A DNA stretch of 64,000 nt from Sphingobium sp. (GCF_003248505.1 NZ_QFOA01000011.1:1-64000), one strand, 5' to 3'. Shown: positions 16,374-25,452, counted from the stretch's first letter. The notes: a model not told the origin generated them from the sequence alone. Translations and numbers: made by a program.

Positions 16374-17213
16374 TCAGCGCGCCATGTGCATGAAATCGCG
16401 GTCGTAACTTCTGAGATGCGCGCCGCCATCGATATAGAGCGTCTGTCCGGTGGTCGCGGTCGCCTGAGTCAGGTACAGCACGGCCTGCGCGATCTGCTCC
16501 GCCTGCGGCAGGCGCTGGAGCGGCATCATCGCGGTCAGGCGCTCCATCTGCGCGCCGTCATAATCGGGCGTGGCGATGGTAAGGCCGGGCGCCACGGCGT
16601 TCACGCGAACGGCAGGAGCAAGGCTTTGCGCGCTGGTGCGGGTCAGGCCCGCGAGCGCGAGCTTGGACAAGGTATAGGCGAACTGGTCGCCATGGGGATG
16701 CTCGATGCGCTGGTCGAGGATGTTGACGATGCAGCGGTCGCCCACTCCTGCGGGCACCGTCGCGAAAGCCTTTGTCAGCATCGCGGGCGCGGCGCAATTG
16801 ACGGCATAATGCCGCATCAGGTCGTCGGCGGTCACGCTGTCCAGCCGATCCTGGCCGAACATCGCCGCACTGTTGACGAGGATGTCGGGGGGGCGACCGA
16901 AGCGGGCGGCGACCATGCCGACCAGTTCCTCAGCCCCTTCAGGATCGGCGAAGTCGACGAGGAACCCCTCCCACTCGGTCGCTTCTTCCTCGAAGGTGAG
17001 CGCGAGATGGGAGTCGAGCCGCGTATCGTGGCTGCCATGGATGGCGAGGGAATGCCCCGCCCGCGCCAGCGCCGCCGCGATGATCCCGCCCAGCCGCCTA
17101 TGTCCGCCAGTGACAAGCGCCAGGCGCTTTTGCGCCAGCGGCGCGCCGACAGGCTCTGCCGGACCGCCGACGCGGCCCAGCGGGCGGTAGGGAAGATCGT
17201 CCTCTCCGGTCAT
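16374..17213 (-). CDS. Short-chain dehydrogenase, FolM-like pteridine reductase
   Basis: SDR of 279 residues. The nucleotide-binding motif is ALVTGGHRRLGGIIA (a TGxxRRLG form used by pteridine reductases), with NSAA at the usual NNAG position and the active-site Tyr-x3-Lys in FAYTLSKLAL; VNAVAPGLT and the C-terminal YIDGGAHLRSYDRDF complete the fold. The gene overlaps folE by 4 bases (ATGA), which argues for dihydromonapterin or dihydrofolate reductase activity in the pterin pathway. The first 20 residues are not conserved-looking, so the true start could be internal, near ALVTGGH. Confidence 0.82.
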   Translation of the reverse strand: MTGEDDLPYRPLGRVGGPAEPVGAPLAQKRLALVTGGHRRLGGIIAAALARAGHSLAIHGSHDTRLDSHLALTFEEEATEWEGFLVDFADPEGAEELVGMVAARFGRPPDILVNSAAMFGQDRLDSVTADDLMRHYAVNCAAPAMLTKAFATVPAGVGDRCIVNILDQRIEHPHGDQFAYTLSKLALAGLTRTSAQSLAPAVRVNAVAPGLTIATPDYDGAQMERLTAMMPLQRLPQAEQIAQAVLYLTQATATTGQTLYIDGGAHLRSYDRDFMHMAR

Positions 17214-17815
17214 CCCGCGATGAGCTTCAGCACTTCCTCGCGCGACTTCTCGTCGTCGCGGAAGACGCCCAACATCCGGCTGGTCTTCATGATGACATTA
17301 GGCGTCCGCACGCCGCGCCCGGTCATGCAACCGTGCGTCGCCTCGATCACCACGGCGACACCCTGGGGCTTCAAATGTTCCCATATGCAGTTGGCGACTT
17401 CGGCGGTCAGGCGTTCCTGCACCTGAAGCCGATGGGCATAGGCGTGAAGCACGCGCGCTAGCTTCGATATGCCAACCACATATTCGCCGGGCAGATAGGC
17501 GATGTGCGCCTTCCCCGTGATGGGTGCCATATGATGTTCGCAGTGCGACTGGAATGGAATGTCCTTCAACAGGACGATGTCGTCATAGCCGCCGACTTCA
17601 TGAAAGACGCGCGAAAGGTGATAGGCCGGATCGTCGCCATATCCCCGGCAATATTCCCGCCAGGCGCGCGCGACCCGCTCGGGCGTTTCGATCAGCCCTT
17701 CCCGTTCGGGCGCATCGCCCGCCCACCGGATCAACGTGCGGATCGCATCGCTGACCTCGGCCGGAACCGGCTCCTTGCCCCTACCCACCGTCTCTGTATC
17801 GGCATCGCACGCCAT
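17210..17815 (-). CDS. folE: GTP cyclohydrolase I
   Basis: Protein of 201 residues, the normal length. It converts GTP to dihydroneopterin triphosphate, the first step of folate and pterin synthesis. The zinc and active-site residues are visible in QSHCEHHMAPITGKAHIAYLP and EATHGCMTGRGV, and the family motif VGISKLARVLHAYAHRLQVQE is intact. It is first in a two-gene operon with the FolM-like reductase (4-base overlap). Divergent from the MocA-like gene across a 152-base gap in which I see no clear regulatory motif. Confidence 0.96.
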   Translation of the reverse strand: MACDADTETVGRGKEPVPAEVSDAIRTLIRWAGDAPEREGLIETPERVARAWREYCRGYGDDPAYHLSRVFHEVGGYDDIVLLKDIPFQSHCEHHMAPITGKAHIAYLPGEYVVGISKLARVLHAYAHRLQVQERLTAEVANCIWEHLKPQGVAVVIEATHGCMTGRGVRTPNVIMKTSRMLGVFRDDEKSREEVLKLIAG

Positions 17816-17967
17816 AGCCGCCGTTTCCTTTCGCTTATGTGCAGCGCATATGGCGTCCGCCTACGGAGAAGGCCACCCCCTTATCGGGCTGCTGGACACA
17901 GGCGTATCGGGGTGGCAGATCGGCGATTCGTAAAACACGGACTCCATGACTTATCACCGGAATCTTC

Positions 17968-18567
17968 ATGCGCACTGAGCGGATCGCCGCTGTCCTGCTG
18001 GCAGCGGGTACGTCATCCCGCTTTGGCGCGGAAGACAAGCTGATGGCGCCGTTGCGGGGCAAGCCTCTGGTCGCCCATGCGCTGGAAACCGTCGCTTCGA
18101 TGGCATTTCGGGAATTGATCGCGGTGGTGCGACCGCAGGCGGTGGCGCCTGTCATCCACCGGAAGCTGGAACGGCGGGGCTATACGCTGATCGTCAACGA
18201 CCGGCCCGAAGACGGCATTTCCGGCAGCATCGTGCGAGCCATCGAGCATGTGATGAACAAGCCGCGGGTGCGCGGCGTGCTCATCTGCCTGGCCGACATG
18301 CCCGACATTCCGCAGACGCACTACAACCGCATTTGCATGGCAGCCGAGGACATCCGCTCCGTCGTCGCGAGCACGGACGGCTTTTCCCCTTCCCCGCCCG
18401 CCTTCATCGGGCGCAAGCATTTCCCCGAACTGCTGGCTTTGAAGGGCGATCAGGGCGCTCGGGCGTTGCTGAGCCACGGCATCCAGATCGAAACGTCGGG
18501 CGCGGTGCTGCACGATGTCGATACGCCCGAAAATCTGCTGGCCGGGCGGCGAGCGACGCCGGTCTGA
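17968..18567 (+). CDS. MobA/MocA-like nucleotidyltransferase
   Basis: Protein of 199 residues of the NTP_transf_3 family. The nucleotide-binding start is AAVLLAAGTSSRFGAEDKLMAPLRGKPL, followed by VNDRPEDGISGSIVRAI and LICLADMPDIPQTHYN, which carries the metal-binding Asp. This pattern matches MocA/CoxC-type cytidylyltransferases that make molybdopterin cytosine dinucleotide for xanthine-dehydrogenase-type enzymes. No such enzyme is encoded alongside, so the substrate is not certain. It ends with zero bases between its stop and that of the convergent MFS gene. Confidence 0.85.
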   Translation: MRTERIAAVLLAAGTSSRFGAEDKLMAPLRGKPLVAHALETVASMAFRELIAVVRPQAVAPVIHRKLERRGYTLIVNDRPEDGISGSIVRAIEHVMNKPRVRGVLICLADMPDIPQTHYNRICMAAEDIRSVVASTDGFSPSPPAFIGRKHFPELLALKGDQGARALLSHGIQIETSGAVLHDVDTPENLLAGRRATPV

Positions 18568-20226
18568 TCACATCTCCGGCACGCCGTGGCCGATCTCCCG
18601 CGCGTCGGGCGTCCGGCTGATCGGCAGCGAACCGGTCTGACGTTCGATCCGGCGGTGCACAACCGGCGGATCGGGACGATCGTGCAGCGCCTGGATCGCT
18701 TCGCTGTTGGCGACATCGGCGACGGTCCGACGCTGGTTGTGCCGCACATAGTCGAGCCAGGTGGAAACATGATAGCGCTCGACCCAGAGATCGGGTTCGC
18801 CAAGGTCGCGCAGCAGTTGCCAGCCATGGGCGCCGTCGCGCCTGCGGATGCGGCGACGCTCGCTCATCGCGGTCAGGAACGGGACGACCGACCCGGCAGG
18901 GATGCGATATTCGATCGTCACCACGATCGGGCCGCTGCGCGGTTCGACCGGAACAGCCGTATCCGGCTCCCTCCAATCGCCGCGCGGGTCGAGATTGTCG
19001 TCGCCGATCTGCGGCAAGGGCTTGGCAAGGCCGAGCACGGCAGCGACGAACTGCGCCGCGGCAGCGGCATAAAGGCCCATGACGACGCCCTGATGTTCGG
19101 CGACCCACCCGAACAGCCATGCCCCTGCCGCCATGCCGCCGAAGGCCACCATCTGGTACAATGCGACGGCGCGGGCGACGACCCAGCGCGGGGCCGACAT
19201 CTGGACCGACACGTTGAAGGTCGACAGCGCGAGCACCCATCCTGCGCCCGCGATCATATAGCCGGGAGCCGCAATCGCCATCCAGCTGCTGCTGCCGGTG
19301 ATCGCCGTGCCCGCTGCCATGGCGAGCGCGGCGGATCGCACGATGGTCTCGTTGCTGACACGGGTGCGCAGGCGGCGGCTGGCGAGCGCGCCTGCCACAG
19401 CGCCGACGCCGAACGCGCCGCTGGTGATGCCGAAGGTCAGCGCGCCGCCGCCCAGCAGATCGCGGGCGACCAGCGGCATCAGAGCCGACACCGCGCTTGC
19501 GCCAAGCCCGAAGGCGCCTGCGCGCATCAGGATACGCTTGATGTTGGGAGATGCGGCCACATAGCCGACGCCCGCCACCATCGCGACGCCCAGCCGCTCG
19601 CGCGGCAGCAATTGGGGGGGCCGATTGGGCCGCCAGCGGGCCAGGACGATGAGCAGCCCTATATAGCTGACGGCGTTGGCCAGAAACGCCGTCGCCGCCC
19701 CCGCCGCCGCGACGATGATGCCGCCGATGGCCGGGCCGAGGCTGCGCGCGAGGTTGAACCCCATGGAATTCATCGCAACCGCGCTCGGCAGTAGGGCACG
19801 AGGCACCATGTCGCCCACCGACGCCTGCCATGCCGGGCCGTTCACCGCCGTCGCGCAACCGATGAGGAACGTGAAGCCAAGCAGCAGCCACGGCGTCATG
19901 AGCCCCGCCCAGGCAGTCGCGGCGAGCGCGGCGGAGGTCGCCAGCATCGCGCACTGACATACGATCATCACACGGCGGCGGTCGAGATTGTCGGCGACGG
20001 CCCCCGCCCAGAGCGACAGGAGCATGATCGGCAGCGTCGTCGCGGCGGGCACCAGCGCGATCAGCATCGGCGACGCGGACAGCGAAGTCATCATCCACGC
20101 CGCGCCCACCGACTGGATCAGACCGCCGAAGTTCGAGGCGAGGCTGGCGATCCAGATGGAGCGGAATGTCGGGACGGAAAAGGGCGACTGCGGCGTTTGC
20201 GAATGGGCTTGGGTCACGGCGTCCAT
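18568..20226 (-). CDS. MFS exporter (MFS_3 family) with soluble C-terminal domain
   Basis: Protein of 552 residues. The first 405 have about 12 membrane segments of the enterobactin-exporter-like MFS_3 family (FRSIWIASLASNFGG near the start; DNLDRRRVMI at the loop 2-3 position). The remaining 130 residues are soluble, with GPIVVTIEYRIPAG and WQLLRDLGEPDLWVERYHVSTWLDYVRHNQR, resembling a ferredoxin-like ABM fold appended to this family. Such transporters export small molecules; the substrate is unknown. It is divergent from the beta-oxidation operon, sharing a 270-base gap. Confidence 0.87.
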   Translation of the reverse strand: MDAVTQAHSQTPQSPFSVPTFRSIWIASLASNFGGLIQSVGAAWMMTSLSASPMLIALVPAATTLPIMLLSLWAGAVADNLDRRRVMIVCQCAMLATSAALAATAWAGLMTPWLLLGFTFLIGCATAVNGPAWQASVGDMVPRALLPSAVAMNSMGFNLARSLGPAIGGIIVAAAGAATAFLANAVSYIGLLIVLARWRPNRPPQLLPRERLGVAMVAGVGYVAASPNIKRILMRAGAFGLGASAVSALMPLVARDLLGGGALTFGITSGAFGVGAVAGALASRRLRTRVSNETIVRSAALAMAAGTAITGSSSWMAIAAPGYMIAGAGWVLALSTFNVSVQMSAPRWVVARAVALYQMVAFGGMAAGAWLFGWVAEHQGVVMGLYAAAAAQFVAAVLGLAKPLPQIGDDNLDPRGDWREPDTAVPVEPRSGPIVVTIEYRIPAGSVVPFLTAMSERRRIRRRDGAHGWQLLRDLGEPDLWVERYHVSTWLDYVRHNQRRTVADVANSEAIQALHDRPDPPVVHRRIERQTGSLPISRTPDAREIGHGVPEM

Positions 20227-20414
20227 CCGCTGGATATAGGTCGAGCGACGCGGCTGGCAACGATCCGGTCACCGAAAGATGCGCATCGTATCGGCCAGAG
20301 GAATCGGTGGGTTGCGTCGAGAATAAACGAGACACCGAAGTAGACAGCAGAAACGATGTTTGCACGGGCGGCCGGTCGGCTGACCCTACGGCCCGGCGGG
20401 TTAGCACTATACAC

Positions 20415-20442
20415 TTGCACTTTACGTAAACGTAAATACATT
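20415..20442 (+). promoter_or_regulatory. Promoter of the beta-oxidation operon with embedded palindromic operator
   Basis: A -35 TTGCAC (20415-20420) and a -10 TACATT (20437-20442) flank exactly 16 bases, TTTACGTAAACGTAAA (20421-20436). Those 16 bases are a perfect palindrome: TTTACGT, AA, ACGTAAA. A repressor filling the spacer would block polymerase. The site resembles operators of MerR-type (LiuR-like) or TetR-type regulators of acyl-CoA degradation as I remember them; the regulator is not in the window. Confidence 0.55.
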
Positions 20443-20496
20443 CAATGCCACATCCCAGCCGCCGCGCGGCTCCACGGAGAGGGACGAGGGAAAGAT

Positions 20497-21705
20497 ATGG
20501 AAGCCTATATTTACGATGCCGTCAGGACGCCCCGCGGACGCGGCAAGGCGGACGGATCGCTGCACGAAATCACGCCGATCCAGCTTGCGACGCAGGTTCT
20601 GGAGGCGGTCCGCGACCGCAACGCCATCGACACGGCGGACGTGGACGATGTCATTCTGGGCTGCGTCAGCCCGGTCGGCGAACAAGGGGCCGACATCGCG
20701 CGCGCTGCCGCGCTCAACGCCGATTATGCCCAGACCGTGCCGGGGGTCCAGATCAACCGCTTCTGCGCGTCGGGGCTGGAAGCCGTCAACATGGCCGCGG
20801 CCAAGGTGTTTTCGGGCGAAGCGATGTTCGCCATCGGCGGCGGGGTGGAATCGATGAGCCGCGTGCCGATGGCGTCTGACGGCGGCGCATGGGCGATGGA
20901 CCCGGCGGTCGCGTACAAGACCTATTTCGCGCCGCAAGGCATCGGCGCGGACGTGATCGCCACCAAGTTCGGCATCAGCCGCGACGACGCGGATGCCTAT
21001 GCCGTGGAAAGCCAGAAGCGCGCCAAGAAGGCGTGGGACGAAGGCCGCTTCGCCAGATCCATCGTGCCCGTAAAGGACGTGATCGGCCGCGTCGTTCTCG
21101 ACCATGACGAACATATGCGCCCCGACGCGACGATGCAGTCGCTGGGTGCCCTGAAACCGAGCTTTGCCGCGCTGGGCGAGGATATGCCGGGCTTCGACAC
21201 GGTGGCGCTGCTGCGCTATCCCGAACTGGAGAAAGTCAACCATGTCCACCATGCGGGCAACAGCAGCGGCATCGTCGACGGTGCGGCGGCCGTCCTGGTC
21301 GGCACCGCGCAGATGGGCGAGAAATACGGGCTGAAGCCCCGCGCCCGCATCCGGGCGATGGCCTCCATCGGGTCCGAACCGCTTATCATGCTGACCGGGC
21401 CGGAATTCGTCGCGGGCAAGCTGCTGGCGCGTGCGGGCATGACGCAGGGCGACATCGACCTGTGGGAACTCAACGAAGCCTTTGCGTCGGTGGTTCTGCG
21501 GTACATGCAGGCGATGGACCTCGACCACAGCCAGATCAACGTCAACGGCGGCGCCATCGCGATGGGCCACCCGCTGGGCGCGACGGGCGCGATGGTGCTG
21601 GGCACCGCGCTCGACGAACTGGAACGGACGGGCAAGGGCACGGCGCTCGTCAACCTGTGCGTGGGCGCGGGCATGGGCACCGGCATCATCATCGAGCGCG
21701 TGTAA
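20497..21705 (+). CDS. fadA: Acetyl-CoA acyltransferase (thiolase)
   Basis: Thiolase of 402 residues; it cleaves 3-ketoacyl-CoA to acetyl-CoA and a shortened acyl-CoA. The nucleophile Cys is in QINRFCASGLEAVN, the catalytic His in GGAIAMGHPLGATGA and the second Cys in NLCVGAGMGTG. ELNEAFAS is also typical. The open frame extends back to 20356, but the ATG at 20497 begins the thiolase fold (EAYIYDAVRTPRG) and follows GAGGGAAAG. The hydratase/dehydrogenase gene begins 24 bases downstream. The pair is the core of fatty-acid beta-oxidation; the fadA/fadI naming is approximate. Confidence 0.95.
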   Translation: MEAYIYDAVRTPRGRGKADGSLHEITPIQLATQVLEAVRDRNAIDTADVDDVILGCVSPVGEQGADIARAAALNADYAQTVPGVQINRFCASGLEAVNMAAAKVFSGEAMFAIGGGVESMSRVPMASDGGAWAMDPAVAYKTYFAPQGIGADVIATKFGISRDDADAYAVESQKRAKKAWDEGRFARSIVPVKDVIGRVVLDHDEHMRPDATMQSLGALKPSFAALGEDMPGFDTVALLRYPELEKVNHVHHAGNSSGIVDGAAAVLVGTAQMGEKYGLKPRARIRAMASIGSEPLIMLTGPEFVAGKLLARAGMTQGDIDLWELNEAFASVVLRYMQAMDLDHSQINVNGGAIAMGHPLGATGAMVLGTALDELERTGKGTALVNLCVGAGMGTGIIIERV

Positions 21706-21729
21706 GCGGCGGACAAGGAGAGACAAGAC

Positions 21730-23904
21730 ATGGAAACCATCCGCTTCGATATCGACGCCGACGGCATCGCCACGCTGACCATCGACGTGCCGGGCCAGTC
21801 GATGAACGTCATCGGCCCCGACTTCCTTACGGACCTGGATGCGGCGATCACCCGCGTCGCGTCGGAAGACGGCATCAAGGGCGCGGTGATCGCGTCCGGC
21901 AAGGACAGTGGCTTCATGGCCGGCATGGACCTTAAATATTTCGGCTCCATGCTGGCGAGCGGGAATGGCGAGCGCCCTGCCCCCGCCGCCATCTTCGACA
22001 AGGTTTTCGTGCTCAACCGGATGTTCCGCCGTCTGGAAACCTGCGGCAAGCCGGTCGCCTGCGCCATCGAGGGCACGTGCGTGGGCGGCGGTTTCGAACT
22101 GGCGCTGGCATGCCATCGCCGGTTCGTGGGCGACAGCCCGAAGACGCAGCTTGGCCTGCCCGAAATCCTCATCGGCCTGTTCCCCGGCGGCGGCGGGTCG
22201 CAGCGCCTGCCGCGCATCATGGGGGTGCAGGCGTCGCTGATGTACATGCTTCAGGGCAAGCTGTTCCGCCCGGCGGAAGCGGCGATGCTGAAGGTCGTGG
22301 ACGCGGTCGTGCCGCAGGGGACGGCAGCGGAAGCCGCTCGCGAATGGGTGAAGGCCAACCCATCGGCCAGCATTCAGCCCTGGGACGTCAAGGGCTACAA
22401 GGTTCCGGGCGGCGCGGGCGGTTTCAATCCGGCCTTCGTGCAGACGATGGCAGGTGCCCTGCCCATGACGTTGAAGCAGACGCAGCGGAACATGAATGCG
22501 CCCATCGCCCTGCTGTCGGCGGTGTATGAAGGCATCACCCTGCCGATGGATCGCGCAATCCAGATCGAAAGCAAATATTTTGCGAAGGTCGCCGCCGATC
22601 CGCAGGCGAGCAACATGATCCGCACGCTCTTCGTCAACAAGCAGGCCGCCGAACGCGGCGCGCGGCGTCCCGGTGACGAGGCGAAGGCCCCGACCGCCAG
22701 GCTTGCCATGCTGGGCGCGGGCATGATGGGCGCGGGCATCGCCACCGTCGCGGCGCAGGCGGGGATCGAGGTCATGCTGTTCGACCGCGACCGGGCCTAT
22801 GCCGAAAAAGGCAAGGCGCATGTCGAGGAGGTGCTCAAAAAGCGCCTCGGCAAAGGGATGACGCCCGACAAGATGACGCAGACGCTGGCGCGGGTGACGC
22901 CGACCACCGACTATGCCGCTCTGGCGGGCGCGGACTTCGTGATCGAGGCAGTGTTCGAGGATGTCGGCATCAAGGCGGAAGTCACCGGGAAGGTTGAGGA
23001 AGTGCTGGGCGCCGACACGATCTTCGGGTCGAACACGTCGACGCTGCCGATCACGAAACTGGCGCAGGCGTGGAGCCGGCCCGAGAATTTCATCGGCATC
23101 CATTTCTTTTCGCCGGTCGAAAAAATGCCGCTGGTCGAAATCATCCTGGGTGAAAAGACCGGGCCTGCCGCCATCGCCAAGGCGCTCGATTTCGTAAGCC
23201 AGATCAAGAAGACGCCGATCGTCGTGCATGACAGCCGGGGCTTCTATACCTCGCGCAGCTTCGGCACTTATGTGCAGGAAGGCGCGGAGCTGGTCGGCGA
23301 AGGAGTGAACCCGGCGCTGATCGAGAATGCGGGCAGGCAGTTGGGGATGCCGACCGGCCCGCTGGCGGTCAGCGACGAAGTGTCGATCGAACTGGGAGTC
23401 AAGATCATGACGGCGGCCCGGAAGGAACTGGGCGATGCCTATGTCCCACAGGGGTCGGACGATATCATGGTGAAGATGGTCGAAGCGGGCCGTCTGGGAC
23501 GCAAGAATAGCAAGGGGTGGTACGATTATCCCGAAGGCGACAAGAAGCATCTTGCCCCGGTGCTGGGCGAAATGTTCCCGCGCGCGCTGCATCAGCCCGA
23601 TGTCGAGGCGGTGAAGGAACGGCTGCTTTATCGCCAGTTGATCGAATGTGCCCGCTGTTTCGAGGAAGGCGTGCTGGAAACGCCCGAGGACGGCGACATC
23701 GGCGCGATCTTCGGCTGGGGCTTTGCACCCTATACCGGCGGACCGTTCAGCCACATGGACACGGTCGGCATCGCCCATGTGGTCGAGACGCTGGACCGGC
23801 TGGCTGCCGAACATGGCACGCGCTTTGCCCCGACGCAGCAATTGCGCGACATGGCAGCGAGCGGCGCGACCTTCTATGGCGAGGCGAACGCCAAGGCCGC
23901 CTGA
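21730..23904 (+). CDS. fadB: Multifunctional enoyl-CoA hydratase/3-hydroxyacyl-CoA dehydrogenase
   Basis: Protein of 724 residues, normal for the FadB/FadJ alpha subunit. The N-terminal crotonase domain (about 1-300) has the GMDLKYFGSM oxyanion loop and EGTCVGGGFELALACH. The dehydrogenase half has the Rossmann motif LGAGMMGAGIA near residue 330, SNTSTLPI, the catalytic His in GIHFFSPVEKMPLVE, and a C-terminal domain with YPEGDKK and GFAPYTGGPF. It follows the thiolase gene with its own AGGAG site. A strong hairpin downstream (23936-23965) ends the operon. Confidence 0.95.
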   Translation: METIRFDIDADGIATLTIDVPGQSMNVIGPDFLTDLDAAITRVASEDGIKGAVIASGKDSGFMAGMDLKYFGSMLASGNGERPAPAAIFDKVFVLNRMFRRLETCGKPVACAIEGTCVGGGFELALACHRRFVGDSPKTQLGLPEILIGLFPGGGGSQRLPRIMGVQASLMYMLQGKLFRPAEAAMLKVVDAVVPQGTAAEAAREWVKANPSASIQPWDVKGYKVPGGAGGFNPAFVQTMAGALPMTLKQTQRNMNAPIALLSAVYEGITLPMDRAIQIESKYFAKVAADPQASNMIRTLFVNKQAAERGARRPGDEAKAPTARLAMLGAGMMGAGIATVAAQAGIEVMLFDRDRAYAEKGKAHVEEVLKKRLGKGMTPDKMTQTLARVTPTTDYAALAGADFVIEAVFEDVGIKAEVTGKVEEVLGADTIFGSNTSTLPITKLAQAWSRPENFIGIHFFSPVEKMPLVEIILGEKTGPAAIAKALDFVSQIKKTPIVVHDSRGFYTSRSFGTYVQEGAELVGEGVNPALIENAGRQLGMPTGPLAVSDEVSIELGVKIMTAARKELGDAYVPQGSDDIMVKMVEAGRLGRKNSKGWYDYPEGDKKHLAPVLGEMFPRALHQPDVEAVKERLLYRQLIECARCFEEGVLETPEDGDIGAIFGWGFAPYTGGPFSHMDTVGIAHVVETLDRLAAEHGTRFAPTQQLRDMAASGATFYGEANAKAA

Positions 23905-23935
23905 GCGCCCCTGTAAATCGTCGCAAGACTGGGCT

Positions 23936-23972
23936 AGGTCTCCCCGGCATCAGCTGGGGAGACCTATTCTTT
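23936..23972 (+). terminator. Terminator hairpin of the fad operon overlapping the galE ribosome-binding site
   Basis: AGGTCTCCCC (23936-23945) and GGGGAGACCT (23956-23965) form a perfect 10-bp stem with a 10-base loop, followed by ATTCTTT. It fits an intrinsic terminator for the upstream operon. The right arm contains GGGGAG, the only Shine-Dalgarno-like sequence before the galE ATG at 23973, so the same hairpin would hide that site on read-through transcripts. Confidence 0.6.
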
Positions 23973-24977
23973 ATGAGCGACAAGCCCACGGTTCTGGTCA
24001 CGGGCGGGGCCGGATATATCGGCAGCCATGCGGTGCTGGCACTGAAGGACGCCGGTTACGGCGTGGTGGTGATCGACAATCTGGTCACAGGGTTCGACTG
24101 GGCCGTCGCCGAAGGCGTGCCGCTGGTGCGTGGCGACATCGCCGACCAGCCGCTGGTCGAAGCGACGCTGCGCGAGCATGGCATCCGCGCGATCATGCAT
24201 TTCGCAGGGTCCGTGGTGGTGCCGGAATCGGTCGAAAATCCGCTCAAATATTATCATAACAACAGCGCCAAGACCCGCGACCTGATCGAAAGCGCGGTGC
24301 GGGCGGGCGTGCCGCACTTCATCTTTTCCTCCACCGCCGCGACCTACGGCATTCCCGAGGAAAGCCCGGTCAGGGAAACGACGCCGCAACGGCCCATCAA
24401 TCCTTATGGCATGTCGAAGCTGATGACCGAATATATGCTGCGCGACGTGGCGGCGGCGCACCCGATGAATTTCTGCGCGCTGCGATACTTCAATGTCGCG
24501 GGCGCCGATCCGCAGGGGCGGAGCGGACAATCGACGGCGGGCGCGACGCACCTGATCAAGGTCGCGGTCGAAGCGGCACTGGGCAAGCGCAGCCATGTGA
24601 GCGTGTTCGGCACCGATTTCGATACGCCCGACGGTACGGGCGTACGCGACTATATCCACGTCACCGACCTTGCCGCCGCGCATGTTCTGGCGCTTGAGGC
24701 GCTGATGGCGAACCCCGAGCGGAACCATATGCTCAATTGCGGCTATGGCCGGGGATTCTCCGTCCTCGAAGTGCTCGATGCGGTGGACCGGGTGACCAAT
24801 ATGAAGATCGAGCGCAAGCTGGAAGGGCGCCGCGCGGGCGATCCGGATTCGCTGATTTCCGACAATCGCGCGATCATGGCGGAGTTTCCCTGGCAGCCGC
24901 GCCATGCCGACCTGACACAGATCGTGACGCACGCGCTGACCTGGGAACGCAAGCTCAGCGAACGGCAGGCGCGATGA
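23973..24977 (+). CDS. galE: UDP-glucose 4-epimerase
   Basis: Extended SDR of 334 residues. It interconverts UDP-glucose and UDP-galactose, supplying galactosyl units for surface polysaccharide. Motifs: NAD-binding TGGAGYIGSHAV at the N-terminus, HFAGSVVVPESVENP, the active-site Tyr-x3-Lys in NPYGMSKLM, and the C-terminal YIHVTDLAAAHVLAL and RRAGDPDSL of GalE. The ATG at 23973 is the first in frame. The stop overlaps the next gene by ATGA. Translation may depend on opening the hairpin over its ribosome-binding site. Confidence 0.95.
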   Translation: MSDKPTVLVTGGAGYIGSHAVLALKDAGYGVVVIDNLVTGFDWAVAEGVPLVRGDIADQPLVEATLREHGIRAIMHFAGSVVVPESVENPLKYYHNNSAKTRDLIESAVRAGVPHFIFSSTAATYGIPEESPVRETTPQRPINPYGMSKLMTEYMLRDVAAAHPMNFCALRYFNVAGADPQGRSGQSTAGATHLIKVAVEAALGKRSHVSVFGTDFDTPDGTGVRDYIHVTDLAAAHVLALEALMANPERNHMLNCGYGRGFSVLEVLDAVDRVTNMKIERKLEGRRAGDPDSLISDNRAIMAEFPWQPRHADLTQIVTHALTWERKLSERQAR

Positions 24978-25450
24978 GCGAGGGCAGCGTCCGCGCCTTC
25001 TTCGCCAGTCATGCGCCGGACGTGGCGATCATCGACCAGGGCGTCAGCACAGCGACCGTGGCGGAAGCCGCGCAGGCGCTGGGCGTCGAGCCTGCGCGCA
25101 TCGCCAAGACGCTGTCGCTGCGGGTGGGTGAGCGGGTGGTGCTGCTCTGCACACGGGGCGATGCTCGATTGAGCAACGGGAAGGCGAAGGCGGCGCTGGG
25201 GGCCAAGCCCCGGATGCTGGGCGCGGAGGAGGTGGAGGCGATCACCGGGCATCCGGTCGGCGGGGTGTGCCCGTTCGGCCTCCCGTCTCCGCTCCCGGTC
25301 TACTGCGACATTTCGCTCAAGAATTTCGCCACCGTCTTTCCCGCCGCCGGATCGCGCACGGCGTCGGTCGAACTGACGCCAGACCGGCTCGCGGCCCTGA
25401 CCGACGCGACCTGGGTGGACATCTGCACCCTTCCCGACGCCACGGAGTGA
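24974..25450 (+). CDS. YbaK/EbsC-type aminoacyl-tRNA deacylase
   Basis: Protein of 158 residues of the YbaK/ProX editing-domain family, which hydrolyses mischarged tRNAs in trans (YbaK on Cys-tRNA-Pro, ProX on Ala-tRNA-Pro, others). Recognisable features are ARIAKTLSLRVGERVVLL with the conserved Lys, the RLSNGKAKAALG segment, GHPVGGVCPFGL and the VFPAAGSRTASVELTPDRL end. It overlaps galE by ATGA and is followed 2 bases later by pgl. The substrate tRNA cannot be assigned. Confidence 0.88.
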   Translation: MSEGSVRAFFASHAPDVAIIDQGVSTATVAEAAQALGVEPARIAKTLSLRVGERVVLLCTRGDARLSNGKAKAALGAKPRMLGAEEVEAITGHPVGGVCPFGLPSPLPVYCDISLKNFATVFPAAGSRTASVELTPDRLAALTDATWVDICTLPDATE

Positions 25451-25452
25451 CC

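Noticed and set aside
17816..17967. Riboswitch or operator between folE and the MocA-like gene
   Set aside because: No conserved box or convincing inverted repeat could be found by eye.
20422..23841. Very long open frame (over 1,100 codons) antisense to the thiolase and hydratase genes
   Set aside because: High-GC codon bias leaves few stops on the opposite strand. The sequence is Arg/His/Asp-rich with no fold, while the sense genes have full catalytic motifs.
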